From contig NZ_RBZV01000001.1 of assembly GCF_003628145.1 (NCBI RefSeq), forward strand, positions 777,558 to 841,557: 64,000 bases of DNA. The letters run 5' to 3'. Source of the stretch: Trinickia fusca. Its GTDB lineage: Bacteria; Pseudomonadota; Gammaproteobacteria; Burkholderiales; Burkholderiaceae. Positions 31,765 to 39,800 of the stretch are shown here, piece by piece. Numbering within the stretch: position 1 is the first letter of the stretch; each line of letters begins with the position of its first letter. The translations under genes were made by a program, and so were the position numbers. Below the pieces are notes generated by a model. That model worked only from the letters and a program-made list of their open reading frames with translations. It searched no databases and was not told where the DNA came from.

Positions 31765-33012
31765 ATGGATACTGCCATCGCGTTTCCAGCCAATCCTGCG
31801 CCCGCACCAATCGATCTTCCGCGCGCTTACGAAACGCCTCCGCTCGAAATGCAGCTAGAAATTGTCTTCAAGCTCAGCGAACGTTGCAATCTGAACTGCG
31901 ACTATTGCTACTTCTTCCATGCTGGCGACGAGACATGGAAGCAGCATCCGCCCACCGCGAGCGTCGAGGTGTTTCAAGACGTTTTACGCTTTGCGGTCGA
32001 CGCCTCCCGGCAATACGGTATCCGTCATGTCAGCATCATTTTTCATGGCGGCGAGCCTCTGCTCATCAAGAAATCGCGGTTCGCCGAGATGTGCCGTGCG
32101 TTACGCGCACAAGAGCACGTCGATTTGCGATTCGACATCCGTTTGCAAACCAACGCGACGTTGATCGACGACGAGTGGGTCGCCCTGTTTTGCGAGTACG
32201 GCGTAAAAGTGGGCGTGAGCCTGGACGGACCGCGCGATATCAACGACGCGCATCGTCTCGATATGGCCGGCAACAGCAGCTACGACGCGACCGTGCGCGG
32301 CCTGAAGGCACTTCAGGCTGCCGCCGACGCCGGCAGGCTCAGGCAGCCTGGCGTCATCTGCGTGGCCGACGGCAAAATCGATGGCGCTCGCGTGTACCGA
32401 CATTTCGTCGATGACCTCGAGCTGAAATCGATCAGCCTCCTCACTCCCGATTTCACCCACGACACAGCCCCCGACGATGAAGCGATCGCCGGCGTCACGA
32501 ATTTCCTCATGGGTGCCCTCGCCGAATGGCTTCGCGACGACGACGCGACGATTCGCGTGCGTCTGTTCTCCGAAGTCCTGCAGGTCTTGCTCGACGACGA
32601 CCGCGCACAGCGCGCTTTGGCGCGTCATCAGGATCTTCGACATATCGTGTCCGTTTCGTCGAATGGGGAGCTGGGCCCGGAGGACACGTTGCGCACCACG
32701 CATCTGCGATTTTCGTCGATGGGGCTCAACGTCCGTACGCATGGCCTCGGCGACGTGCTCTCCTCCCCTGTCTGGGCCGAGCTGACAGCCGCGTCGCAGA
32801 CGATCCCCGCTGGCTGCCGCGGCTGCGAATGGTGGGCATGCTGCAAGGGAGGACGATTGATCAATCGGTATGCGTCGCAGAACGGCTTCGGCAACCCCTC
32901 TCTGTACTGCGGCGCCCTACAGGAGCTCTACAGCGCGATCGGCGCATCGTTGATCCGCTCCGGTGTTCCGGCCATGGCGATCTTTCAGCGCTTGGGGATA
33001 GCACACGCGTGA
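31765..33012 (+). CDS. Radical SAM/SPASM peptide maturase, FxsB-like (cyclophane-forming type)
   Basis: A 415-residue protein. The radical SAM 4Fe-4S motif is C41-N-L-N-C45-D-Y-C48, followed by F-H-G-G-E-P-L and a conserved Q-T-N-A-T-L-I strand. The C-terminal SPASM-like domain has C-R-G-C-E-W-W-A-C-C-K-G-G and a later Y-C, ligands for auxiliary clusters. This is the arrangement of anaerobic-sulfatase-maturase-like enzymes of the FxsB/XyeB group, which crosslink aromatic side chains in three-residue motifs of ribosomal peptides. The following gene overlaps its stop (GTGA) and encodes an HExxH modifying protein. A precursor with an F-x-S-x-x end lies downstream, completing an FxSxx-COOH system. 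Confidence 0.87.
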   Translation: MDTAIAFPANPAPAPIDLPRAYETPPLEMQLEIVFKLSERCNLNCDYCYFFHAGDETWKQHPPTASVEVFQDVLRFAVDASRQYGIRHVSIIFHGGEPLLIKKSRFAEMCRALRAQEHVDLRFDIRLQTNATLIDDEWVALFCEYGVKVGVSLDGPRDINDAHRLDMAGNSSYDATVRGLKALQAAADAGRLRQPGVICVADGKIDGARVYRHFVDDLELKSISLLTPDFTHDTAPDDEAIAGVTNFLMGALAEWLRDDDATIRVRLFSEVLQVLLDDDRAQRALARHQDLRHIVSVSSNGELGPEDTLRTTHLRFSSMGLNVRTHGLGDVLSSPVWAELTAASQTIPAGCRGCEWWACCKGGRLINRYASQNGFGNPSLYCGALQELYSAIGASLIRSGVPAMAIFQRLGIAHA

Positions 33013-34214
33013 GCACGTTCGATAGCGCTGATGTCGTCGAGGCTTTTGCGACGCCAGCCGGAAGCGTGGGAGCATCGCTCGCGGGCGCTCTTGCGTCCGC
33101 TTATCTCGACGCGATCCATGCGCAAGTCCGCGCTGCGCTCGAGCGCACGAATGTCACACCTGGGTGCCGGTTCGAAGTGCTGGACAGCGGCCTGCAGCGA
33201 CGCGGCAACGCTTGGCGGCCGGAATGCGGGCTGGTGCTCGAGGCATTGAAGCGGGGCCACACCGTACGAGCCGCGGCCCAATCGGCGCTCGCGCTGGCCG
33301 CGGTTGGCAGACAACTCCGGTTCGACGCCATCTTCGAGCAGCCCACCCGCCTCTTTATCGATGGGTATGTGTTCGAAGTATCAGGAAGGACGCACATCGC
33401 CACGTTGCACGATGCAATCGAAATAACGATCAACGACACGCAATACGTGCTGCGCTTCTCGTTTGACGCTGGCCGATGGCGCGCGACATCGGAAACCGCC
33501 CTATCCAGCGCTATCATCTTTGGTCCCATTGGCGACACCTTGGGCCACACACAAACCTATGCGCTCAAGCCATCGTCCGAAGCGGCTCAAGACGATCGGC
33601 TCTGGTCTCTATGTGAAAGTCGTTCGCATGCATGCGTGTCCAATCGCACTGGCACGCGCGCCGAACAGGACGATTTAGCCGGCCTGACCTTCGTCGATCA
33701 GTTCGCGCCAAGCTATGCGTCATGGAATCGGCCGGTTTCGTGTGGGGCACTGCTACAGCGCCCCGTCGCCGGAGAGGCCGCCCGATCGAGCAGCGCTTGC
33801 TCGCGCCCCGGGTTGATCTATCTGTCGGAAGGCACATCGGCATCCCTGCAGGGCGAACTCTTCGTTCACGAAAACGCCCATCAACATTTGATGCTTTACG
33901 GGCTGTTCGTCCCACTGACTCACAAGGGAGACACGAACGAATACTATTCGCCGATCAAAGGGCAGCGTCGAAATACCGAGCGCACATTGTTTGCCGTACA
34001 TGCGATCGGCAACATGCTTCTCTACTATCACGAAGCATTTCACCATGGCGCCGATCTGGTGAGCGACATGCCGCGCATCAAGCGGTACCTCGAATGGTTC
34101 GACCAGATAAAGCGCGCTTTGAGCGGCAGCTCCGGCTTGACTGCATCCGGCCACCGCCTTCTTGCATCGTTGGCGTGGGCCGTCGAGACGGCCGATGTTT
34201 CATGGGCAACATGA
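33009..34214 (+). CDS. HExxH-motif RiPP-modifying protein (putative 2-oxoglutarate-dependent peptide beta-hydroxylase)
   Basis: A 401-residue protein starting with a GTG that overlaps the radical SAM stop. H287-E-N-A-H291 sits in the context F-V-H-E-N-A-H-Q-H-L-M-L-Y, followed by N-E-Y-Y-S-P and a downstream H-A-I-G-N-M-L-L-Y-Y-H segment. This is the layout of the HExxH motif proteins found beside FxsB-type maturases and now described as alpha-ketoglutarate-HExxH peptide beta-hydroxylases. Despite the motif, a peptidase role is not the favoured reading. Its translational coupling to the maturase implies that both act on the downstream precursor. A diverged fragment of this gene recurs at 40803-40994. 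Confidence 0.8.
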   Translation: MSTFDSADVVEAFATPAGSVGASLAGALASAYLDAIHAQVRAALERTNVTPGCRFEVLDSGLQRRGNAWRPECGLVLEALKRGHTVRAAAQSALALAAVGRQLRFDAIFEQPTRLFIDGYVFEVSGRTHIATLHDAIEITINDTQYVLRFSFDAGRWRATSETALSSAIIFGPIGDTLGHTQTYALKPSSEAAQDDRLWSLCESRSHACVSNRTGTRAEQDDLAGLTFVDQFAPSYASWNRPVSCGALLQRPVAGEAARSSSACSRPGLIYLSEGTSASLQGELFVHENAHQHLMLYGLFVPLTHKGDTNEYYSPIKGQRRNTERTLFAVHAIGNMLLYYHEAFHHGADLVSDMPRIKRYLEWFDQIKRALSGSSGLTASGHRLLASLAWAVETADVSWAT

Positions 34215-34295
34215 AGATGACCTCGTCATCCGACATTGCATCGCTTCAATCGTCATTCAATGAACGCCGTAATTGGCCAACCATGGAGATTCGAA

Positions 34296-34457
34296 ATGCC
34301 GGAAGACCTGAAATCCCTCATCGAGAAAATTGAATCGAGCGATCAATTCATCGCCAGGCACAATCTCGAGCGATTGAATAAACTGATCGGTGCCCAGGTG
34401 CAGTCGCCCGGCCCGGACGACCTGCCGGACGAGCTTGGTTTCAATTCCTGCATCTAG
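34296..34457 (+). CDS. FxSxx-COOH RiPP precursor peptide
   Basis: A 53-residue peptide with ggaga ahead of the ATG at 34296. An upstream in-frame ATG at 34236 would add 20 residues without a good site. The first ~34 residues form a charged amphipathic leader (E-D-L-K-S-L-I-E-K-I, R-H-N-L-E-R-L-N-K-L-I-G). A proline/aspartate-rich hinge follows, then the C-terminus G-F49-N-S51-C-I53-stop. This meets the F-x-S-x-x-COOH rule of FxsA precursors, in which Phe and Ser are predicted crosslink positions. It lies 81 bases after the HExxH gene on the same strand. The relic at 40995-41065 preserves the leader of a second copy. Confidence 0.85.
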   Translation: MPEDLKSLIEKIESSDQFIARHNLERLNKLIGAQVQSPGPDDLPDELGFNSCI

Positions 34458-34604
34458 TTCGACGTCGCCTTGAGGCATAGGCGCTAGAACGAAACCGCCC
34501 CATGCCTCTCTGTGCCCTCCCCGCATCCCGGGGAAGGCACAGTTGCTGTCGCTGTTTTGCAGCGGCCGAGCGATCGACGACGACCATCCAGCTATCCGCG
34601 CGAA

Positions 34605-35783
34605 CTACCGCACGCCGGAAACCGAGTGGGCGATGTGCCGCAAAGTCAGCAAAGTAGCAATCTCATCTTGTTCGACACCGTATTCGCTGAGTTTGACGAT
34701 TATCGTTTGAGTCAATGGATTTACGTACACGTACTGTCCGTAAATGCCGATTGCTGAAAAATCTCCGTCACGCACATTGCCCGGCGGGAGCCACCAGCCA
34801 TCGCTGTATACTATAGTCGCCGATCGATTGGGTCGTGTAGCTGGAACGAGAGTCCATGATTTGCTGACAATACGGTTGCCACTTACCATCCCTTGCGCGA
34901 GGTAAAGAGTCCCGATTTTGGCAAAATCGCGCGCGGTTGCATTAAGGCAGCAAAATGCCTTCTCGACGTCATGCTCGCGACTGTCAACACTCCATGTCGC
35001 GTCATCACTCGCTCCAAGCGGATTCCAAATCTTCTGTTTGATATACTCAGCAAGCGACACGCCTGTAGCACGGGTCAAAACCTTTGCCAAAATAAGCGTG
35101 TCGATGCTTCGATACTCAAATCGCTGACCAGCAGGATATCGAAATCCTGACACGTTGGATATAAAGTAATTCAAGTCTGTAGTCAGATACATCTGCACAA
35201 CGGGCGACAAGGCTGAGTCGTATCGCTCATCGACGTCTATCCCTGATCGCATGGACAACAGCTGTCCAACCGTTACATTGCGGTACTGTGCCGGCACATC
35301 ATTCAGGGCAAGATAGTCTCCGATCGGGTCGTCTAACGAACGAATCTTCCCCTCCGACAGAGCTGCCCCGATCAACGTAGCAACGAAGGATTTTGCTACT
35401 GAGTAAGATGCAAATTTTGATGCCCGATTGTATCCATTCGAATATGTTTCGTAGGCAATCCTGCCATCTTGAACAATCAGGAATGCTCGGGTATTAGTTT
35501 CCTTCAAAAAATAATCAAAATTTGAGGCTTTGCCATTCCAAATGACAGAATCGTCAAATTTCTCATCCTTCACGCTAAAGTCGACCGGATTTTTTGATTT
35601 TTCAATCAACTTGTCGCCAAAAAATTTAAACGATTGACTTGTCGGGGTCCAGCCAAATTCGAGATCCAGAAGAACGATTGGGTTCGGCAATCGCAATACA
35701 GTCTGATAAAGATGCTGCGCAATATAAATAAACAAAAAAGCAAGCGCAGTGCCGATGAAGAGGAATAAGCGTCGATTACGCAT
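34605..35783 (-). CDS. Serine beta-lactamase-like hydrolase (class C/PBP4*-type), membrane-anchored
   Basis: A 392-residue protein. Residues 6-28 are a hydrophobic anchor or uncleaved signal. The catalytic S-x-x-K reads S-Y-S-V-A-K-S-F (about residue 130), and the second motif is Y-R-S in F-E-Y-R-S-I-D-T. Conserved Q-L-L-S-M-R-S-G-I and L-G-A-S-D-D-A-T segments mark the beta-lactamase/esterase family EstB-AmpC. Members are D-amino acid peptidases, esterases or amidases of the periplasm, rarely true beta-lactamases. GC is distinctly low, suggesting recent transfer. It converges on the RiPP precursor gene, and any role in leader removal is unproven. Confidence 0.87.
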   Translation of the reverse strand: MRNRRLFLFIGTALAFLFIYIAQHLYQTVLRLPNPIVLLDLEFGWTPTSQSFKFFGDKLIEKSKNPVDFSVKDEKFDDSVIWNGKASNFDYFLKETNTRAFLIVQDGRIAYETYSNGYNRASKFASYSVAKSFVATLIGAALSEGKIRSLDDPIGDYLALNDVPAQYRNVTVGQLLSMRSGIDVDERYDSALSPVVQMYLTTDLNYFISNVSGFRYPAGQRFEYRSIDTLILAKVLTRATGVSLAEYIKQKIWNPLGASDDATWSVDSREHDVEKAFCCLNATARDFAKIGTLYLAQGMVSGNRIVSKSWTLVPATRPNRSATIVYSDGWWLPPGNVRDGDFSAIGIYGQYVYVNPLTQTIIVKLSEYGVEQDEIATLLTLRHIAHSVSGVR

Positions 35784-35989
35784 GATTTGACTAGAGCGTG
35801 TTATACACTTCTATGGTCGCTACCGTCACGTTGCTGAGTAGTCAATTTCCGCGGGAAACGGCATAGAGCCGCCGGCCATCGGGTGCCGGGGTAGTTTTCC
35901 CAGGCGCACGAGGCACGACGGTTCAACCGCAGACAAAAACGTATCGGTTTGTTACCGGAGGCAAGCCGGCCCGACAAGCGGTGCAGACT

Positions 35990-36685
35990 TCATCGCGTCC
36001 CGTCAACGCGATCCAGGAATTCCGGCTTGCCCGAGAATTCCCTCAGATGATCCGGTAGCGGCTCTGCCGGAAACCGGCCATCGGCTACCGGCGATCGGAA
36101 GACCGTCGAGCATGGCAGGATGCCGGTCCATACCGGGGTTTCCGGCATGTGATCCTCCTGGTCCGGAAACTCGTTTCGCACCTTCGCTGCCACCTGCTCT
36201 AGCGACAGCCGAAACACGGTCATCGAGTCGAGCTCGTCTTCGCGGACGTTGCGCAGCGTTTCCCAGCGGCCGGGAAGCGTCCGGCGGAAGAACTCGCGCA
36301 TGGCGGCGCGCTTCTCCTCGCGGCCGTGGATTACTTCGGGTTGGCCGTGGACGATGACGGATCTGAAATTTACCGAGTGATTGATCGGGCTGTGGCCCAG
36401 GACGAGCCCATCCATCAGCGTCACCGACAGTGCAACGGGGCCGGATGCACAGGCATCGGCGAACCGTCCGCGCGCGGCGGAATGGAAGTAGACGTGCTCC
36501 CCGTTGCGCCAATAGGTCATCGGAATGATTTGTGGCAGGCCGGCGTCAACGAAGGAGATGTGGCAGACGTAACCCGCGTCGAGGATCGCGTGAACGACCT
36601 CGGGCGCATACGAAGCTCGGTAGGCAATTCGCTTCACGCGGTGCTGCTCCGTGGTCGGGTAGTTCTGTTGCGAATCTGCACTCAT
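35990..36685 (-). CDS. Pyridoxamine 5'-phosphate oxidase-like, flavin-binding split-barrel family protein
   Basis: The start at 36685 is chosen because it follows the DUF3419 stop by 19 bases; longer frames run inside that gene. The 231-residue protein has H-A-I-L-D-A-G-Y-V-C-H-I-S-F, I-P-M-T-Y-W-R-N-G-E-H-V-Y-F-H-S-A and S-V-I-V-H-G, the strands of NimA-like split barrels that bind FMN or F420. Members reduce nitro groups or small quinone-like compounds, or bind flavin without known activity. It is the last gene of the five-gene SAM-linked operon. An associated reduction or protection function is a guess from position. Confidence 0.85.
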   Translation of the reverse strand: MSADSQQNYPTTEQHRVKRIAYRASYAPEVVHAILDAGYVCHISFVDAGLPQIIPMTYWRNGEHVYFHSAARGRFADACASGPVALSVTLMDGLVLGHSPINHSVNFRSVIVHGQPEVIHGREEKRAAMREFFRRTLPGRWETLRNVREDELDSMTVFRLSLEQVAAKVRNEFPDQEDHMPETPVWTGILPCSTVFRSPVADGRFPAEPLPDHLREFSGKPEFLDRVDGTR

Positions 36686-36704
36686 TGATGGCAATCCAGT
36701 ACGG

Positions 36705-37781
36705 TTAGATGGCCTGGAAGGCATCGATGTGCCACAGGCCGGTGGTTTCGCGGGACACGACGTCGGCAAAGCGGAGCGAGTCGTCCTTGAACCCTTCCAG
36801 TAGCGGCTGAACGAGGCGCACATGGCCGCGGATGACGGCCAGCCCGCCCTTGCGCATATAAGGACGGGCCAGTTGCAGGCAACGTACGGCCGCCTCATCA
36901 GGCAGAAAAGACGGGACATCGGACAGCGACAGGTAGTCGATATCGCCACCGGTCACGCCGAACGCCCCCATCACGTCGCCCTCGACGAAATGTACGTCGC
37001 ACTCCTTCAGTCCCGCCTGCGCGCGCGCATAGACATCGGGGCGGCATTCGACGGGCAAACCTTGCTCGAACCGGATGGCACCGAGGAAGATCAACTGGAG
37101 GAAGAAGCTCGAACGTGCCGGGAACTGTGTCAGCAGACGTTCGAATATCTCCGAGTAGATACGCAGGTAGCTCTTGGGGATGTTCTTCTCGGGGAAATCG
37201 CCCTTGTACAGCAGCGAGTTGAGCGCCGTCGAGTTGCCCAGCAGCGTCAACACAAGCTTCCAACGAAGACGCGGGAAGCCGCGCCGGAAATAGGCTGCCT
37301 GTGCCTGGACATCGCCTTGCTCGAACAGTCGGTCGCAGGCGCTACCCAACGCTGCGCGGGTGACCTTCGACAGCGTGATCAGCATGCGCTCGAATTTCCC
37401 CTCATACACGAGCGGGCCCCAGTGGATCCGATGGAACATTTCCTCGAGCACGGTGCGATGCGGACTTTCCAGATCCAGGCCGGCGAACAGCGTTCGCCGC
37501 GCCTGCGGCGTCATCCCCTGGGTGTATCCCAGGAACTGGCAGTAGACGTCCCGGTCGACCTGCCGCAGGAGCGCGATGCGCAAGCGCGTAACAGCCAACT
37601 GATCGGGGCTGATATCGACGCAGGTCAGCTTGCGCGGCGCGCGGGCCAGCAGCGGGACAATGCGGCTACCGCAATCGGCAATCGCGAAGACATGCTCGCT
37701 TGCCTCCGCGAGCATGTCCATCTCGGTCTGCGCATCTTCGTCGCCGAGCGTGTAGTTGAGGTGCTTGAAATACGCTGCCAC
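36705..37781 (-). CDS. DUF3419/BtaA-like SAM:3-amino-3-carboxypropyl transferase
   Basis: A 358-residue protein. An atypical class I methyltransferase core is seen as I-A-D-C-G-S-R-I-V-P-L-L-A and C-V-D-I-S-P-D-Q-L at the N-terminus. The family's D-Y-L-S-L-S-D-V-P-S-F segment lies near residue 288. BtaA, the studied member, moves the aminocarboxypropyl chain of SAM to diacylglycerol to start betaine-lipid synthesis. No btaB-type N-methyltransferase is present. The gene is 8 bases downstream of the HDO gene. With a SpeD-type decarboxylase in the same operon, decarboxylated SAM and an aminopropyl transfer are a conceivable variation. Confidence 0.82.
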   Translation of the reverse strand: MAAYFKHLNYTLGDEDAQTEMDMLAEASEHVFAIADCGSRIVPLLARAPRKLTCVDISPDQLAVTRLRIALLRQVDRDVYCQFLGYTQGMTPQARRTLFAGLDLESPHRTVLEEMFHRIHWGPLVYEGKFERMLITLSKVTRAALGSACDRLFEQGDVQAQAAYFRRGFPRLRWKLVLTLLGNSTALNSLLYKGDFPEKNIPKSYLRIYSEIFERLLTQFPARSSFFLQLIFLGAIRFEQGLPVECRPDVYARAQAGLKECDVHFVEGDVMGAFGVTGGDIDYLSLSDVPSFLPDEAAVRCLQLARPYMRKGGLAVIRGHVRLVQPLLEGFKDDSLRFADVVSRETTGLWHIDAFQAI

Positions 37782-37789
37782 GGCCGTGC

Positions 37790-38521
37790 TCAGCGAGTCG
37801 GAAAGAGCGCGTCGCGCACGGACGCATAGCGGCTGGGCAAGCCAGCTACGAGCTTCTGGTATTCCGCGTGCACCTCGTCGAGCATGCGACCGGTCAGACG
37901 CAGACTCACTTCCGCGGTTTCACCGATGGCGTCCCAGTCCGATTGACTCTTGGCCACTCGCTCGATGACGTTGCAAACCTCCTTGGCATGTTCCTCGTCG
38001 ATTGCCGAGTGCGCGACAAAAAAGGTCAACTGGCTGTCTTTCAATCCAAGCTTTTCCTTGACCTTGCCGACCAGCGGGTTGATGTACTGGTAGGAACTCT
38101 CTGCCCAGAAGCTGTAGCCCAATCGGCGGAACGGATTGCCGTTCTTCGAAGCCCAGTAAAGGTAGGCGATGAGCGTTTCCGTCGACGGGAGCGGTGCCGG
38201 CAGCGTCAGATCGTCATCAACGTGGCCAAGCGAGCGCAGGTCGTGCAGCGCCATCATCTCGTGGCCGGCCTCGTCTGCCGCGTGGTCGAAGCAGAACTTC
38301 ATGTAGACCGGATTCTCAGGATGGGCAACGCCGGCCAGTGCCTGATTGCGCGCGTTGTGCGACGTATAGTGATACGTCTCGAGCATGTAAATCATGTACA
38401 GCTCCTTCGAGAACTCACCGGTCCGGATTGACCGGGCCAACGGCGAGTTGTCGAGAATCTCGGCCCAGGTGCCGCTGATGCGTTGCTCCAGTATCGCGAA
38501 CTGTTGGTCGATGTCGATCAT
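37790..38521 (-). CDS. TenA/PqqC-like heme-oxygenase-fold (HDO) iron oxygenase
   Basis: A 243-residue helical protein. Candidate iron ligands are E-T-Y-H-Y-T-S-H, D-H-A-A-D-E-A-G-H-E-M and H-S-A-I-D-E-E-H-A, the E-x-H / D-E-x-x-H / H-x3-D-x2-H arrangement of HDO diiron enzymes. It is shorter than the HDO protein at 19606 and belongs to a different subgroup, closer to PqqC/TenA. It lies 12 bases after the acyltransferase-like gene and 8 bases before DUF3419, firmly inside the operon. Likely reactions are oxidative C-C cleavage or N-oxygenation of an amino-acid-derived intermediate; the substrate is unknown. Confidence 0.8.
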   Translation of the reverse strand: MIDIDQQFAILEQRISGTWAEILDNSPLARSIRTGEFSKELYMIYMLETYHYTSHNARNQALAGVAHPENPVYMKFCFDHAADEAGHEMMALHDLRSLGHVDDDLTLPAPLPSTETLIAYLYWASKNGNPFRRLGYSFWAESSYQYINPLVGKVKEKLGLKDSQLTFFVAHSAIDEEHAKEVCNVIERVAKSQSDWDAIGETAEVSLRLTGRMLDEVHAEYQKLVAGLPSRYASVRDALFPTR

Positions 38522-38533
38522 GTGATTTGCTTC

Positions 38534-39187
38534 TCAAAAAGTAGAAGAAGGGGCAAGCAAGGGGACGGTGCTCTGCAATTGCTCGGTGTAGGCATGCGCG
38601 GCATCCACAACCGACGCAATCGGCGCTTCCAGGAACCAGTAGTCGCCGTCCTCACGGATGGGAACCTTCAGTGGCGACATATGGGTGGGTTTTAGGCCGA
38701 ACTTCGCGAATACACGTCGTTGTGGCGTGCGGGCGAGCGCCACCAAGCCGCGCGCGCCCATCGACCGTGCTTGCAACAAAGCGATGCCAAGCGCAAGCGC
38801 CGTGGGTAGGGTGCGAAATTCGCCGCCATACCAGGAAACTAAGCGGCTCAACTCAAAATGCCCACTGAAAGCGCCGGCATCTGCCTCGGGTGGCACCAGC
38901 CCCTCGCTTTCGAACGGATGCGGTGTGAGGCGCACTGTCGACACCAATTGGCCGGTGCGGTCTCTCACAGTCACGATCTTGCTGCGCTGGCTTACGCCCA
39001 GCCGCGCGTCGAGCGCATGATGCTCGACCGAGTTCAGGTACCCTCGGCCGCTGGACGAGTAGAAGCCAGCGAGGCGGCCATTCACTTCCTCCAGTTGGGC
39101 GGCACCCGGCTCCAAGACCATTGAGTGCAGGCTTGCGCTGCGGGCCGCAGTCTCGAGGAATTCCGCGATTGATTCAACTTGCCACAT
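38534..39187 (-). CDS. GNAT-like N-acyltransferase of the FeeM/LuxI-related group
   Basis: A 217-residue protein from the ATG at 39187 (M-W-Q-V-E-S); an upstream ATG at 39232 is possible. It has L-D-A-R-L-G, V-R-D-R-T-G-Q-L-V-S-T-V-R-L, F-E-L-S-R-L-V and A-L-L-Q-A-R-S-M-G-A-R-G-L with a terminal F-A-K-F-G-L. These follow the pattern of N-acyl amino acid synthase FeeM and acyl-homoserine-lactone synthases, which take acyl groups from acyl carrier protein. LuxI-type enzymes use SAM as co-substrate, notable because two operon neighbours act on SAM. Exact acyl donor and acceptor are unknown. Confidence 0.65.
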   Translation of the reverse strand: MWQVESIAEFLETAARSASLHSMVLEPGAAQLEEVNGRLAGFYSSSGRGYLNSVEHHALDARLGVSQRSKIVTVRDRTGQLVSTVRLTPHPFESEGLVPPEADAGAFSGHFELSRLVSWYGGEFRTLPTALALGIALLQARSMGARGLVALARTPQRRVFAKFGLKPTHMSPLKVPIREDGDYWFLEAPIASVVDAAHAYTEQLQSTVPLLAPSSTF

Positions 39188-39410
39188 GGTCAGCCCTTTT
39201 CGACAGTGCGTACTGGAGGAATGCGAGTTCATGTTCGGCCATCAATCGTGGGGGCCTCCGCACAGCGCAATGCGGCGAGAGGCGGGCACCCCCGGCGTGC
39301 CGGATCGTCTCGTTGTGCCTGTGGATGCAGCCTGGCTGGTTGGCGATCCGATCGACGCAAGTGCATCCGCATCCGCCGTCGTTGGACCAACGCTTCAGGG
39401 CGGACATCGC

Positions 39411-39800
39411 TCAGACCTCCACGCAATGCGCCTGGGGCTCCCCGTGTAATGCTCGAGGAATGGCGCACGTGCCTCGCCGCTGATAGCGAATGACGTGGTG
39501 TTCGCAATCGAGTGAGTCGATCAGCTTGGGAACGATCTCCGAGGGCTCTCTCCCGCAAGTGAAGACGTCGATCGCGATATAAGCCGACTCCGGATACGTG
39601 TGATAAGAACAATGGGACTCGGCCAGCAAAAATAGGCCGGTGACACCGCCGCCCTCCCCGAACTTGTGATCGACAAAATTGAGGACACTGAAGCCCTCCA
39701 AAGCCTCAGCAAATATGTTCTTCAGCCTGGAGGCATCCAACAGAAGAGTTGGATGCTTAACGTGGGCATCAATCAGATAGTGATATCCGGTGTCGTCCAT
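39411..39800 (-). CDS. speD: SpeD-like S-adenosylmethionine decarboxylase proenzyme
   Basis: A 129-residue class I prokaryotic AdoMet decarboxylase. The self-cleavage site is A-E61-S62-H, giving a pyruvoyl group at S62. H67 and C82 (V-F-T-C-G) match the processing histidine and catalytic cysteine of SpeD, with the expected spacing. The product, decarboxylated SAM, normally feeds spermidine synthesis, but no speE is nearby. It is instead the first gene of an operon with an acyltransferase, an HDO oxygenase and an aminocarboxypropyl transferase. The gap to the next gene is 223 bases. A housekeeping speD placed here by chance is the alternative. Confidence 0.88.
   Translation of the reverse strand: MDDTGYHYLIDAHVKHPTLLLDASRLKNIFAEALEGFSVLNFVDHKFGEGGGVTGLFLLAESHCSYHTYPESAYIAIDVFTCGREPSEIVPKLIDSLDCEHHVIRYQRRGTCAIPRALHGEPQAHCVEV

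Noticed and set aside
32526-33008. N-terminal extension of the HExxH protein inside the radical SAM gene
   Set aside because: The sequence is an out-of-frame shadow. The GTG at 33009 overlapping the maturase stop gives the natural start.
34605-35783. Serine hydrolase as a true beta-lactamase resistance gene
   Set aside because: It has S-x-x-K and Y-x-S, typical of the broader esterase/peptidase group, and an uncleaved anchor. Nothing marks it as an antibiotic-resistance enzyme.
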